NCBI RefSeq assembly: GCF_037479095.1
Contig: NZ_JBBGZW010000001.1
Span: forward strand, 1,054,001-1,118,000
Reading direction: 5' to 3'
Source of the DNA: Pantoea nemavictus
Lineage (GTDB): Bacteria; Pseudomonadota; Gammaproteobacteria; Enterobacterales; Enterobacteriaceae
Length of the DNA stretch: 64,000 nt
Position 1 is the stretch's first letter, and every line of letters begins with the position of its first letter. Below the pieces are notes generated by a model. The model was not told the origin of the DNA. It did not search any database and saw nothing but the letters and a program-made list of their open reading frames with translations. Of the stretch, positions 15,055 to 25,521 are shown in pieces. A program made the translations under genes and the position numbers.

Positions 15055-17676
15055 ATGAGCCAGAACAAGCGATACATCCCCCTCAATACTGGCGAATCCG
15101 CCGTTTTGCCCGACGCTAACACCCTTCTGCCTCGTGGTGAGGTTTATGAACCGCTGGCACGGATGATTATTGAAGCAGTTCAAAAGGCAAAAGCCGCCAC
15201 AGGCAGATCGCTAAATGAGCTGCGCGAACATAATGCCATCTCGATAGATGGCGCACGCGGGACTGGTAAAACTGCTGTATTGGTAAATCTGAAAAGCTAT
15301 CTAAAAGATCGGGACGTCTTGAAAGATGTCCACATTCTTGACCCGGTAGACCCGACTCTGTTGGAAAATGGCGACTCGTTATTCCTACACATCATCGTCG
15401 CCGCTGTGCTTCACGATAATGATGTCAAAGAACAGCAGCGGATTACACCGAATAATGCCCGTAGCCTGAACCAGACGCTGGAGAAGCTCGCCCAATCGCT
15501 GGAATCGGTCGAGACACAACAAGAACGTCACGGCATGGACAAGGTACGTGCCATGTACAGCAACAAACAGCTAGCCGACTGCGTGCAAGATTTTTTCCGC
15601 GAAGTGTTGAGCTTGCTGGACAAACAGCTGTTGATCCTTCCGATCGACGATGTCGATACCTCGTTGAATCGTGCATTTGAAAACCTCGAAATCGTACGAC
15701 GTTATCTAGCTACACCTCATGTGTTGCCCATCGTCTGTGGCGATCGATCACTTTACGATGAGGTAACCTGGCGCGATTTTCATGGCCGCCTCACCAAAGA
15801 TTCCAGCTACCGTCGCACAATAGCCTATGAAAGGGCCGTAGAATTAGCAGCAGAGTATCAACGCAAGATCCTGCCTTTCCCTCGCCGTTTGACCATGCCG
15901 GAAGTCAGCAGTTATTGGCAGTGGGGGCCAGTTGGAGAAGAGGCGGCTGACACTAGAGTTACTCTCGGCAATGCAAATGATGCAATGCCTTTGGCTAACT
16001 TCATTTCTTGGCTGGAGATCTTTTTGACTGGCCCGGTGAATGGATTTGAAAGTAGTCGTCCCTCGTTGCCAATACCTTCTATCCGTGCCTTGTCGCAATT
16101 AATCAGGCATTGCCATGATCTTATTCTGGAATTGCCAGCTGAAATTCGTACTGCTAAGGATGAACTGAAGGTGCGGATTAGTTGGCAAATGCCTCCTAAG
16201 CTTCAGGATGAGGCTGATAAAACAACGGAGCTTCAGGATGAAGCTGATAAAGCAGCGAAGCAGAAAAGAAATGAGTTTGCACATAATCTGGTGAATTACT
16301 TCTGCTTTGAACCTAAAGCTGGTGCAGCCTATCTGATATTGCTTGCCAAACTGCATTGGCAAGAGTGTTTCGAATCCTCATCCTCACAACATCGCAGCCT
16401 TCTTGACACCCCCTTGTTCCAGCCCCTTAAACATGCTACTGCCAACTTTGAGCTTTTCGACAAGGCGGATGACCTTTCTGCTTGGCCGATTTTATTGGAT
16501 GGACGGTTGCCTGAAGAGTGGTTGGCCGGTATCAAATCTCAGAAAACTATTCTGCCGTATCCAGTGGCAGAAGTTGGGGTAAATTCAAGCAAAGGGTGGG
16601 ATTACATCAAGGAGATTCAAAGCCTTTCAATACAAGGTTTGCAAGTCGAGCAAAGGAAAAAGGCAAGCTTTTTGATTTCCTTGCTGGCACAGAATAATTT
16701 TTACACCAACGCCAAGAAAACCATGCTGCTGAATATAGGCCGGGTGTTTGAGTTGTTAATTTCCAGCATTGTCGGTCCGCTATCGGTCGAAGAAATTCAT
16801 GCAATCATGGGGCGGGCTCCTTTCTTTTCTACGGCAGCACTGGCACCTACTAAAACAATCACTTTTAACGAAAAAGAAAATAAGTCCAATGGTGGTGATG
16901 AAGGGTCGGAAGAGTTTCAAAACGCAGAGTACGATATAAATTTGATAGCAGAGAGACTACATCAAGAAATAGAAATGTGGCGGCAGACCTGTCATGTTAA
17001 TCAAATTGATCTTGCGCCATGGTTGGTTTACAAGGTGTTTAATAAAGTTTATAGCCAAGTGGCGAGTGATGAGTATGTGCCAAATGGCATGAAACGTATC
17101 AGAACGGCGCTAAATATGGTAGCTCACAGTTTCTATGCAACTTGGTTTGCCTTTGGTAGTTTTGAAAAGGGTGAGCTGTTTGGCTTGCCTAATGTAATAG
17201 CAACGACCAACATTAATCCTGAAAATCTAAAAAATTACACAAGCAATGACCAGTTTAATGTCAACGTCAAACCAATACTGGAAGCTTTTGATAAAAATAA
17301 TTCTTTAAGGGCTGTCAGCATTGTGCTTGCAGAGCACCCGTTGAAGAAGTGGATTGATGAGGTAATCAATTTGGATTGGCCTAAGTCTGAGGAAAATCTT
17401 GAGGCTAAAGCTGAAAAACATTTGAGAGAAGAGCTTGGCATCACCGCCAAGAATATAAATAAAACGACAATAAAAACACAAGCTAGAAAACAAATAGAAA
17501 AATTAGGTTCGATATATGATCATATGGCAGCTAATTTCGGAGGTGATAGCAAGTACGCAAAACTCCTAAAAGAGATTTTTGATGAATTGTCTAAAGAACC
17601 AGCGCCAAATTCGTCAAATCAGCCGCAACCTAATATACAGCTGACAGGACAAGGTCAGGACAAGGAACCAGAGTAA
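15055..17676 (+). CDS. rdrA: RADAR defence ATPase RdrA
   Basis: An 873-residue AAA+-type ATPase. Walker A GARGTGKT is at residues 66-73 and Walker B LILPIDDVD at 193-201. The rest is a long helical region. Together with the next gene it makes the RADAR pair, in which RdrA and the deaminase RdrB form a large complex that limits phage growth through adenosine or ATP deamination. The start is ATG at 15055 (MSQNKRYIP), preceded by AGGTG; a GTG three codons earlier is less likely. The stop TAA shares its last A with the ATG of rdrB, so the two are translationally coupled. The frame is intact with no missing motif. A defence role is established for the family; activity here is inferred. Confidence 0.85.
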   Translation: MSQNKRYIPLNTGESAVLPDANTLLPRGEVYEPLARMIIEAVQKAKAATGRSLNELREHNAISIDGARGTGKTAVLVNLKSYLKDRDVLKDVHILDPVDPTLLENGDSLFLHIIVAAVLHDNDVKEQQRITPNNARSLNQTLEKLAQSLESVETQQERHGMDKVRAMYSNKQLADCVQDFFREVLSLLDKQLLILPIDDVDTSLNRAFENLEIVRRYLATPHVLPIVCGDRSLYDEVTWRDFHGRLTKDSSYRRTIAYERAVELAAEYQRKILPFPRRLTMPEVSSYWQWGPVGEEAADTRVTLGNANDAMPLANFISWLEIFLTGPVNGFESSRPSLPIPSIRALSQLIRHCHDLILELPAEIRTAKDELKVRISWQMPPKLQDEADKTTELQDEADKAAKQKRNEFAHNLVNYFCFEPKAGAAYLILLAKLHWQECFESSSSQHRSLLDTPLFQPLKHATANFELFDKADDLSAWPILLDGRLPEEWLAGIKSQKTILPYPVAEVGVNSSKGWDYIKEIQSLSIQGLQVEQRKKASFLISLLAQNNFYTNAKKTMLLNIGRVFELLISSIVGPLSVEEIHAIMGRAPFFSTAALAPTKTITFNEKENKSNGGDEGSEEFQNAEYDINLIAERLHQEIEMWRQTCHVNQIDLAPWLVYKVFNKVYSQVASDEYVPNGMKRIRTALNMVAHSFYATWFAFGSFEKGELFGLPNVIATTNINPENLKNYTSNDQFNVNVKPILEAFDKNNSLRAVSIVLAEHPLKKWIDEVINLDWPKSEENLEAKAEKHLREELGITAKNINKTTIKTQARKQIEKLGSIYDHMAANFGGDSKYAKLLKEIFDELSKEPAPNSSNQPQPNIQLTGQGQDKEPE

Positions 17677-20423
17677 TGCTCCAGCGCACCTTGACTGAAC
17701 ACGCCGCTGAGTGTTTTTTTGGCGATGAAAGATTAGCCGCACGACTGTGGCAGCACTTGCTAAAGTCAGCTGACGGTCTGGAGTCTGACCATTGGCATCG
17801 ACTGCAGGATGATTTATATCATTTGCTAGTAGAGGGCTTGGAGGCGCGCCATCCTCGCGAGCACCGGCTGACCGATGTGCGCCAGTTGATGGGGCGCATA
17901 CTTGATGGTGACTTGTTGCTGACGCCAAAACTGCCGTGGCTGGACGAGCTACAACAGAGGCTATTGCAGCGCAATGGCGACTTGCTGTGCTACCTTGAGA
18001 GTGAGGTGCAGGCGTATGTGCGCCTTGCAGCGGGGCTGGACCCTACGTTGTTGGCCGGCTGGCATTTAGCACAGTGGCTGAATGACATGCCTCTGCCACC
18101 GATACACGACATCCGCCGCGTGGTGTCCGCGCAGACTGCATTTTTCGCCCCATCTGGAAACCCATCACTACCGTTTGCCGAGGGGCATGTGCATTTCTGG
18201 GGCATCACAACCGATTGCGCGATTCTCGACGATTATCTGCTGTCGGGTGACGAGTTAAGACTCGGCAACAATGCAAGTCAGTGGCAGAGAGAGCAGCACG
18301 ACAACTTGGAGACTCTGTTGCAGCGCGCGCGGCAACTGTTGGTGTTGTTGCTGGAATCCGACGAGCAGACCAAGCGGCCCCAAAATACTAAGGACAATCA
18401 GCCATGTTGTTCGGAAGGTTGGCCGCAGCATCTGGCGCGGCTCAATCTTGCCATGCACTCCTCTACCCTCAAGCCAGACTGGGATTTGCTTGCCGCTAGC
18501 CTACATACTACCAACGTTGGTAGTGCGGATTGGCTACTGAGCGAGTTTGCATTGGCAATGAAGCGTGGCGATGCCAATCGCTGGTTGTGGCTGTATGTCT
18601 ATCTTTGTCGCCGCTATTGCCAACCTGATACCCATCCACTGCAACGCGCGGCCATCTTGTGTTTCTGGCAGACCGTGAACCAGCTGCGTAGTAATCTGAT
18701 AATGGACGGGCAAGGGCTGACACGCTTTGCCGAGCGCTACTATCAATCAGGGCTCGGTAGGGGTGGCGACTATCAAGGGAATATGCGCCGATTGTGGGCA
18801 GGTCGTGCTGATGTGGCAGAGATCAAGTCAGCGCCGCTGGCATTTAAGCCGGCGTTTGTCGGCAAGATCGCTGGCGGCCTGCTTGCAAATGCCAGTTTGT
18901 CCTTGCCAAGCCCCCCCTACATTTTTGGTGAATCTGATATCCTGCTGGATATGCAAGCTTTGGCCGCCATGCAGGCGCTGGAACGCTGGCAATTCTGTGG
19001 CCACTTTTTTCGTTCACAAACTCACAAGCAAAATCAGCGCCCCAGGCCGGATCTTAAGAAGTTGTGGAAAGAGGCTGAAAAGCTGATACGCAATCTACAA
19101 AGTGCTTCCGGCTGGAACGCACCCGAGTTTTTAGGCGGCAAACAGAATCAAAATTTCCATTTCCAACCGGCTAGATGGTTTCGTGGGTTAGATGTGGCAG
19201 GTGATGAAAACGCATTAAAAATTGAATGGTTTGCGCCAGTACTGCGTTGGCTGCGTAGCGGCTTCAAACCACTGTCGGATGGCGAACGTGCCAGCACCGG
19301 CTTTCATCTGAGTATTCATGCCGGTGAGGATTACGCCCATCCGGCATCGGGCATGCGCCATATAGACGAGACAGTACATTTTTGTAAGATGCGTGAAGGC
19401 GACCGGCTGGGCCACGCCTTAGCGCTGGGCATAGTCCCGAAAAAGTGGGTTGCACGGCAAGGCGAGATGATACTGCCACTGGACGAGCATCTGGATAATC
19501 TGGTGTGGCTTTGGCATCACGCAAGTGTGCTGAGTGCCGTACTGCCGCTGGCGCAGCAGGTATTGCCCCTGTTCGAGCGTCGTATTGCGCGTTTCTGGCG
19601 CTTGTCGCGCTGGTGGCAGGTGCCGGATTTGATGGACGTAGATGCGTCTAGCCAGCAGGCGGGGCTGAATTCTGCTGCCGGTTGCGATGATGCGCCTTTG
19701 CGTCATGCGACACCGGATGATCTGTATCAGGCATGGTGGCTACGTCGTAATTGTCACTTTCGCCTAAATGAGGTTGGTGATAGCTGGCAAATCACTTCGC
19801 AAGAGCTGTGCGCTTTGCCAGATCATCAAGAATTGAGCGAGAGCAGTACGCTGGCGAGCCAGCTTTATAAGGAACGGCATAAATGGCTGGAGAAAATTAC
19901 AAATGTGCCTTTGGTGATTGTATGCATGGGAGATGAAGCGGCTGCACATGGTGGATTTAATTCCAAGTTTGGCCGTAAGATTGATGAAGACATTCTGAAA
20001 GATATCGACACCCCGGCCGAGCTGGACTTTATGCACGCGCTGCAAGACTGGCTACTAACTGAATACGATAAGCTGGGGCTGATCATCGAGGCGAACCCGA
20101 CGTCCAATGTCTATATCGCACGACTGAAATCACACGCCGAACACCCGATTTTCCGCTGGTATCCACCAGACGAATCGGTGCTGGAAAGCGGCGCTTCGGC
20201 CAACCTTTATGGATTGCGCCGAGGACCTGTGCGTGTTCTAGTGAACACCGATGACCCCGGCATCATGCCGACGACACTACGCACCGAGTTTTTGCTGCTG
20301 CGCGAGGCTGCGCTTGAGCTTAAGGTAGGCCGCACATTGGCCGAACGCTGGTTGGAGACCTTACGGCAGTACGGCATCGAGCAATTTCATCGCAATCATT
20401 TTCCGGTATTCGAGCCAATTTAA
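17676..20423 (+). CDS. rdrB: RADAR adenosine deaminase RdrB
   Basis: A 915-residue protein with a divergent adenosine deaminase fold. The metal site begins with H171-x-H173 (EGHVHFWG). The catalytic HAGE is at 548-551 (SIHAGEDYAHP), NPTSN follows, and the metal-binding Asp lies in VNTDDPG at 856-862. The length (about 900 residues, far beyond a housekeeping Add of about 335) and large insertions between motifs are typical of RdrB. In known RADAR systems RdrB assembles as a large hollow oligomer and deaminates adenosine or ATP to inosine forms when RdrA is active. All catalytic motifs are present. No rdrC or rdrD membrane gene follows; IS debris starts within 100 bases. Confidence 0.9.
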   Translation: MLQRTLTEHAAECFFGDERLAARLWQHLLKSADGLESDHWHRLQDDLYHLLVEGLEARHPREHRLTDVRQLMGRILDGDLLLTPKLPWLDELQQRLLQRNGDLLCYLESEVQAYVRLAAGLDPTLLAGWHLAQWLNDMPLPPIHDIRRVVSAQTAFFAPSGNPSLPFAEGHVHFWGITTDCAILDDYLLSGDELRLGNNASQWQREQHDNLETLLQRARQLLVLLLESDEQTKRPQNTKDNQPCCSEGWPQHLARLNLAMHSSTLKPDWDLLAASLHTTNVGSADWLLSEFALAMKRGDANRWLWLYVYLCRRYCQPDTHPLQRAAILCFWQTVNQLRSNLIMDGQGLTRFAERYYQSGLGRGGDYQGNMRRLWAGRADVAEIKSAPLAFKPAFVGKIAGGLLANASLSLPSPPYIFGESDILLDMQALAAMQALERWQFCGHFFRSQTHKQNQRPRPDLKKLWKEAEKLIRNLQSASGWNAPEFLGGKQNQNFHFQPARWFRGLDVAGDENALKIEWFAPVLRWLRSGFKPLSDGERASTGFHLSIHAGEDYAHPASGMRHIDETVHFCKMREGDRLGHALALGIVPKKWVARQGEMILPLDEHLDNLVWLWHHASVLSAVLPLAQQVLPLFERRIARFWRLSRWWQVPDLMDVDASSQQAGLNSAAGCDDAPLRHATPDDLYQAWWLRRNCHFRLNEVGDSWQITSQELCALPDHQELSESSTLASQLYKERHKWLEKITNVPLVIVCMGDEAAAHGGFNSKFGRKIDEDILKDIDTPAELDFMHALQDWLLTEYDKLGLIIEANPTSNVYIARLKSHAEHPIFRWYPPDESVLESGASANLYGLRRGPVRVLVNTDDPGIMPTTLRTEFLLLREAALELKVGRTLAERWLETLRQYGIEQFHRNHFPVFEPI

Positions 20424-20490
20424 AGGAGAATAATTGTCGGAAAAAATGCACATTTTGCGAAATAGTGAGTCGCCCCGCTTTTTTATATAG

Positions 20491-20619
20491 CTTCACAGTG
20501 GCTGTTGATACAAAAGCCGACTGTGCGCTTAACCGAACGGCTAATGGAAGAGCATGCCAAGGCCGATGACTTTATTCTTCACCGTTACTTAACACAATTA
20601 ACGGTGTCGCAGGTTTAGC
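20491..20619 (+). pseudogene. Orphan C-terminal coding fragment
   Basis: A plus-strand open stretch ending in TAG reads ...QKPTVRLTERLMEEHAK, then DDFILHRYLTQLTVSQV. It has no start codon or ribosome site and looks like the tail of a lost gene, possibly from a plasmid or phage. It overlaps the IS110-type fragment on the opposite strand by about 20 bases. Confidence 0.3.
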
Positions 20620-20875
20620 CGTTGGACCGCCCTGAGCTGGGACCACCATGCGATGTTGCGATGATAATCAGAGGTATGTTCAAAGGCAGCGATAATACTG
20701 TCATGGGGTGAAGCGGTGAGAGCAAGCAGTCGGTTGAACCCTTCCAGTGTGTTTTCGATACGCAGATAAAACGCTCGTCCATCAGGGTACCGAATTTTCG
20801 CATCATGATGTTTTTTAGAGATATCCAAGGCAATCAGTGTCCCCAAATGCTGACATTGCTAACAGGAGTGTTCAT
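20598..20875 (-). pseudogene. N-terminal fragment of an IS110-family transposase
   Basis: The minus strand encodes ALDISKKHHDAKIRYPDG, then a segment ending AFEHTSDYHRNIAWW. This is the start of an IS110-type (DEDD) transposase. The true ATG at 20875 (MNTPVSNVSIW) is in another frame, so there is a frameshift as well as a loss of the rest of the protein. It is dead and probably a remnant of an old insertion downstream of rdrB. Confidence 0.65.
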
Positions 20876-20947
20876 TGATTTTCTCCACTTGTGACAGACA
20901 CTACAAGTTGTCGAAAATGGCTGACTTAAACGCTAACCAGATACATT

Positions 20948-21262
20948 CAATAGGTATCACGGCCCGGAATTTATCTCCCTGGCACTGGCTGAATGGGCAG
21001 AGAAACATGCAGTAAGACTGGAGTTTATCCAGCCGGGTAAGCAGACGCAGAACGCTTTTATTGAGCATTTAACCGGACGTATCGTACAGAAATACTCGAT
21101 TTTTATCTGTTCAGAACGCTGAATGAAGTGCAGGAAATCACGGAAAGGGGGTTGTCAGAATATAACTGTGAACGCCCGCATGAATCACTGAACAATATTA
21201 CGCCGGAGGAATATCGACAACACCATCATTTGGCTGGGATCTCAAAAAATGCCTGGAACTAA
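20948..21262 (+). pseudogene. C-terminal fragment of an IS3-family transposase
   Basis: The plus strand encodes pieces of an OrfB integrase core: HGPEFISLALAEWAEKHAV, then LEFIQPGKQTQNAFIEHL, and after a frameshift FYLFRTLNEVQEITE and CERPHESLNNITPEEY, with the stop at 21260-21262. The order and spacing match the IS3 family (IS407/IS2-like), but the gene lacks its N-terminal half and contains frameshifts. It is decayed debris between RADAR and the integrase. Confidence 0.75.
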
Positions 21263-21355
21263 AACGGGCCTATTAAAGTTTTAATTCCTTCACCCATCAT
21301 AACATGTTGATTTAAAATAGAATCTTGTACATCTAGAAAAAATATTAGACCAAAC

Positions 21356-22636
21356 TTATTGCAGACTATCTAAATAATCAGCCCATACCTGCAACCACTT
21401 CCGACACTCAGCATCATACTTATACAAATTATAAATCCCTTCAACGCCGCCACGTGTATGCCCCAATACGGCCTCTGCTACCTCATTTGGACACTGCAAA
21501 CGAGATAAGCCCGTTCGTACTGTACGACGCAGGTCATGCGGCGTCCAATGAGGAATATCAAGCATTTGACCGCTTTCACGCAAACGCCATGAGTTTTCAG
21601 TTAGATACTTCTGCTGGATTGGCTTCTTAGTGGCTTGCGAAGGGAATAGATATTTATCAGAGGTAAGGCGTAGAACCTTGAGAAAGTCGATCGCCTGATC
21701 CGATAACTGAACGTAACGCTCTACTCCAGTCTTGGTTTCTCTAAGATGAATGGTGCCTTTATCAAGATCAACATCCTTCCATACCATATTGCAGACTTCA
21801 CCGGTACGACATCCGGTCCAGAGAGTCAGACGTAACACGTTTTTGATCGTTGGCGTGTAAGCCGAGCCCGGAAGCCATTTAAGGAATTTTGCAAGCTCGT
21901 CCTCACTCAGTACCCGTGTTCCACGTCCATTTGTGAGCTTGATTCTTGTCTGTCGTAAGCTGGATTTTGCTAACAATGCTGGATTCGCAAAACTGTCATC
22001 AAAGCGCCCAAGGCCAATTGCAAATTCATATGCGAGTGAAAGCTCCCTCAGTACATTCCCTGCCTGTACGGTTGCACCTCGAGCTACAATGCCATTGATT
22101 AAATTAATGACATCCTGGCGCGTAATCTCAGCAGCATTTCGTGTTCCTAAGCTTTTAACAGCGTCACCATAGAGAGTACGACGAACCTCGGCCTGCCCTT
22201 TCGGCTTTCTGGCACCGGGAATGATTTTTCCGTCCTTCGTTTTTCGATCCTCAATACGTTCGGTAAGATACAGTTCAACTAGTCCCTGTACGGTCAATTC
22301 AGGGATCTTAGCCTGTTCAGCTTCAATCGCACGCTGGAGCTTATCTTGCTTAAGCTCAGACGCAGGACACCGGCCTTCCTGTCGGAGAAGCTTTAATTCG
22401 TGAAGTTTAAGACGTGCAGCGGCGAGAGAAATTTGGGGGAAGTTACCAATTTTAACCTGTGCGAGCTTGCCAGTCAGAGGGCTTGTGTAGCGGTAGAAAA
22501 AAGACTTAACCCCAGTAGCACCACAAGAGACACGTAAGCCTCGATTTTCGCCTACATCAGCCTTATCTTTGTCGCCAGGCTTCATCATTTCTACCGCTTT
22601 AAACGAAAGTGGTTTTCCCTCTTGTTTTCCTGCCAT
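21356..22636 (-). CDS. P4-type tyrosine integrase of the genomic island
   Basis: A 426-residue integrase with the layout of P4/CP4-57-like enzymes: an N-terminal DUF4102-like arm-binding domain (VSCGATGVKSFFYRYTS), a SAM-like core, and a catalytic domain with R in LWTGCRTGEV, H and R in PHDLRR, H in LGHTRG and a tyrosine in IYNLYKYD. GGAG 5 bases before the ATG at 22636 (MAGKQEG) favours this start over one 7 codons upstream. The gene is transcribed away from mutS, and its 5' side lies only about 220 bases from it, so the island boundary is probably in that gap. I did not find a tRNA at this site, unlike most P4-type islands. The frame is intact. Confidence 0.9.
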   Translation of the reverse strand: MAGKQEGKPLSFKAVEMMKPGDKDKADVGENRGLRVSCGATGVKSFFYRYTSPLTGKLAQVKIGNFPQISLAAARLKLHELKLLRQEGRCPASELKQDKLQRAIEAEQAKIPELTVQGLVELYLTERIEDRKTKDGKIIPGARKPKGQAEVRRTLYGDAVKSLGTRNAAEITRQDVINLINGIVARGATVQAGNVLRELSLAYEFAIGLGRFDDSFANPALLAKSSLRQTRIKLTNGRGTRVLSEDELAKFLKWLPGSAYTPTIKNVLRLTLWTGCRTGEVCNMVWKDVDLDKGTIHLRETKTGVERYVQLSDQAIDFLKVLRLTSDKYLFPSQATKKPIQQKYLTENSWRLRESGQMLDIPHWTPHDLRRTVRTGLSRLQCPNEVAEAVLGHTRGGVEGIYNLYKYDAECRKWLQVWADYLDSLQ

Positions 22637-22677
22637 AAAGACTCCGTTATCATGCACCTTATGCAGTCATGAACATA

Positions 22678-22759
22678 AATGTAGGTTGCGCTGTATGTGC
22701 CCATATTTTACCAGGCCATAGGTTGATAAGCTACACTTTAACCTACATTTAAATGTAGG
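22678..22759. promoter_or_regulatory. Palindromic repeats upstream of integrase, possible att or operator
   Basis: The integrase-mutS gap contains the perfect 18-bp palindrome CCTACATTTAAATGTAGG (22742-22759). The same half-site AAATGTAGGTT occurs again at 22678-22688 and its inverse AACCTACATTT at 22740-22750. Such a cluster fits arm-type integrase or autoregulator sites. Without the other island end the attachment core cannot be defined. Confidence 0.5.
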
Positions 22760-22853
22760 ATTTCATGATATCCGATGAGACAACGTGAAATCTAATGATA
22801 ACCATAAAAATCACTAAATCATTAAAAATGAAGAGAATGGACATCACAAACCG

Positions 22854-25409
22854 ATGAGTGCAATAGAAAATTTAGACTCGCACACCCCAATGATGCAGCA
22901 ATACCTGCGCCTGAAGGCCGATCATCCTGACATCCTGCTGTTTTACCGCATGGGCGATTTCTACGAGCTGTTTTACGATGACGCGAAACGCGCCTCGCAG
23001 CTGCTGGAAATATCTCTGACTAAGCGTGGCGCATCCGCGGGAGAACCCATCCCGATGGCGGGTGTGCCCTATCATGCGGTTGAAGGTTATCTGGCGAAAC
23101 TGGTCCAGCTCGGCGAATCAGTCGCGATCTGCGAGCAGATTGGCGATCCCGCCTTGAGCAAAGGCCCGGTTGAGCGCAAAGTCGTGCGTATCGTTACACC
23201 CGGCACCATCAGCGATGAAGCTTTACTGCAAGAGCGCCAGGATAATCTTCTGGCCGCTATCTTTCAGAGCCAGCGCGGCTTTGGTTACGCGACGTTAGAT
23301 ATTAGCTCTGGTCGATTCCGCCTGAGTGAACCGGGCGATGTGGAAACAATGGCGGCGGAACTGCAGCGTACCAATCCCGCTGAGTTACTCTATCCCGAAG
23401 ATTTCCAGGCGATGACGCTGATTGATCAACGTCGTGGTCTGCGTCGCCGTCCGCTGTGGGAATATGAAATCGATACGGCGCGCCAACAGCTCAATCTGCA
23501 GTTTGGCACCCGCGATCTGAGCGGTTTTGGTGTCGAGCAGGCCCACCTGGCACTGCGTGCCGCCGGATGTTTACTGCAATATGTCAAGGATACGCAACGC
23601 ACCTCGCTGCCGCATATCCGCTCGCTGAGCATGGATCGTCAGCAGGATAGCGTGATTATGGATGCCGCCACACGCCGAAATCTGGAGATCACTCAGAATC
23701 TGGCGGGTGGAATCGAGAATACGCTGGCGGCAATACTGGATAAAACCGTCACGCCTATGGGCAGCCGTATGCTTAAACGGTGGCTACATATGCCTCTGCG
23801 TGATGTCTCTACTATTGCTCGTCGCCAGGAATCTATCGCTGAGCTGCAATCACTCAGCCAGGAATTGCAGCCGGTGCTGCGGCAGGTGGGCGATCTGGAA
23901 CGTATTCTGGCGCGCCTCGCGCTGCGTACTGCTCGCCCCCGCGATTTGGCGCGCATGCGTCACGCCTTCCAACAATTGCCAGAGTTAAACCAGCAGCTTG
24001 CAGGCGTTGAGGCTACGCAGCTAATTAACCTGCGGTCTCAGATGGGTGAGTTCAACGAGCTGCGTGAGCTGCTCGAGCAAGCCATTATTGAATCACCGCC
24101 GGTGCTGGTGCGCGACGGTGGCGTGATTGCCCCAGGATACAATGCTGAGCTCGACGAATGGCGCGCCCTGGCGGATGGCGCCACCGATTATCTTGATCGC
24201 CTGGAGATTCGCGAGCGTGAAAAACTCGGGCTGGATACGCTGAAAGTCGGCTTTAATGCGATTCACGGCTATTACATTCAGGTAAGTCGCGGGCAAAGTC
24301 ATCTGGTACCCATTCACTATGTTCGCCGTCAGACATTGAAAAATGCTGAGCGTTACATCATCCCCGAACTGAAAGAGTATGAAGACAAGGTTCTGACATC
24401 AAAAGGGAAAGCGTTAGCCCTTGAGAAAGGCCTCTATGAGGACCTTTTCGACCGTTTGCTGCCGCACCTTGAAGCGCTGCAAAACAGCGCAGCCGCGCTA
24501 TCAGAACTGGATGTATTAGCCAATCTGGCCGAGCGCGCCTGGACGCTAAACTACTGCCGTCCGGTGCTGCAAGAAAAAGCGGGGATTCGCATTACCGCAG
24601 GACGCCATCCGGTGGTTGAACAGGTGCTGAAAGAACCCTTTATCGCCAACCCGCTGTCGCTCTCTCCGCAACGGCGCATGCTGATTATTACCGGCCCCAA
24701 TATGGGCGGTAAAAGTACCTATATGCGCCAGACCGCCTTGATCGCTTTGATGGCGTGGATTGGTAGCTATGTGCCCGCAGAAGAAACGGTCATCGGCCCG
24801 ATCGATCGTATATTCACTCGCGTCGGCGCTGCAGATGACCTGGCTTCCGGTCGCTCCACCTTCATGGTTGAGATGACGGAAACCGCCAATATCCTGCATA
24901 ACGCCACCGAAAATAGTCTGGTGCTAATGGATGAAATTGGTCGCGGTACCTCAACTTACGATGGGCTGTCGCTGGCATGGGCTTGTGCAGAGAGCCTGGC
25001 GAATCGTATTAAAGCCATGACGCTGTTCGCTACCCACTATTTCGAGTTGACTACGCTACCAGAGAAAATGGAAGGTGTGGTGAATGTGCATCTGGATGCG
25101 GTGGAACATGGCGATACTATCGCCTTTATGCATAGCGTACAGGATGGCGCGGCGAGCAAAAGCTATGGTCTCGCGGTAGCTGCGCTGGCGGGCGTGCCGA
25201 AAGAGGTGATCAAGCGTGCACGTAACAAGCTGAAGGAGTTAGAAGCACTGTCCGGTAGCTCTGCAGCATCAACGGTGGAAGGTTCGCAAATGCAGTTGCT
25301 GGTGACAGAAACCTCACCAGCGATGGATGCGCTGGAAGCACTGGATCCTGATAGCCTCACACCTAAGCAGGCGCTGGAATGGATTTATCGCCTCAAGACG
25401 CTGGTCTGA
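22854..25409 (+). CDS. mutS: DNA mismatch repair protein MutS
   Basis: An 851-residue mismatch-recognition ATPase, almost the length of E. coli MutS (853). The N-terminal mismatch-binding segment [15 protein letters not shown] contains the Phe-x-Glu wedge. Walker [10 protein letters not shown] is at residues 614-622, and the ATPase dimer motifs [12 protein letters not shown] and [11 protein letters not shown] follow. It binds mismatches as a dimer and recruits MutL and MutH. It is convergent with rpoS, separated by a shared terminator. The island integrase lies just upstream, so the mutS promoter must fit within the 217-base gap. It is intact; the insertion did not cut it. Confidence 0.97.
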   Translation: MSAIENLDSHTPMMQQYLRLKADHPDILLFYRMGDFYELFYDDAKRASQLLEISLTKRGASAGEPIPMAGVPYHAVEGYLAKLVQLGESVAICEQIGDPALSKGPVERKVVRIVTPGTISDEALLQERQDNLLAAIFQSQRGFGYATLDISSGRFRLSEPGDVETMAAELQRTNPAELLYPEDFQAMTLIDQRRGLRRRPLWEYEIDTARQQLNLQFGTRDLSGFGVEQAHLALRAAGCLLQYVKDTQRTSLPHIRSLSMDRQQDSVIMDAATRRNLEITQNLAGGIENTLAAILDKTVTPMGSRMLKRWLHMPLRDVSTIARRQESIAELQSLSQELQPVLRQVGDLERILARLALRTARPRDLARMRHAFQQLPELNQQLAGVEATQLINLRSQMGEFNELRELLEQAIIESPPVLVRDGGVIAPGYNAELDEWRALADGATDYLDRLEIREREKLGLDTLKVGFNAIHGYYIQVSRGQSHLVPIHYVRRQTLKNAERYIIPELKEYEDKVLTSKGKALALEKGLYEDLFDRLLPHLEALQNSAAALSELDVLANLAERAWTLNYCRPVLQEKAGIRITAGRHPVVEQVLKEPFIANPLSLSPQRRMLIITGPNMGGKSTYMRQTALIALMAWIGSYVPAEETVIGPIDRIFTRVGAADDLASGRSTFMVEMTETANILHNATENSLVLMDEIGRGTSTYDGLSLAWACAESLANRIKAMTLFATHYFELTTLPEKMEGVVNVHLDAVEHGDTIAFMHSVQDGAASKSYGLAVAALAGVPKEVIKRARNKLKELEALSGSSAASTVEGSQMQLLVTETSPAMDALEALDPDSLTPKQALEWIYRLKTLV

Positions 25410-25474
25410 AGTCACTAAATGACTGCTGGCAGCAACTATATTGCAAGCAGTCAGAAAACCTGACCTGCAGGCGA

Positions 25475-25506
25475 AAAAAAACGGTGACCATCAGGTCACC
25501 GTTTTT
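25475..25506. terminator. Bidirectional terminator between mutS and rpoS
   Basis: A 9-bp perfect stem ACGGTGACC/GGTCACCGT (25481-25489 and 25494-25502) with a 4-base loop, flanked by an A run on the left and a T run on the right. This arrangement serves as an intrinsic terminator for both convergent genes. Confidence 0.9.
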
Positions 25507-25521
25507 CATTATCGGTAAAAA

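Noticed and set aside
20598..20846. Possible complete small gene of 82 codons
   Set aside because: It is the broken front of an IS110-type transposase, without the remaining catalytic parts.
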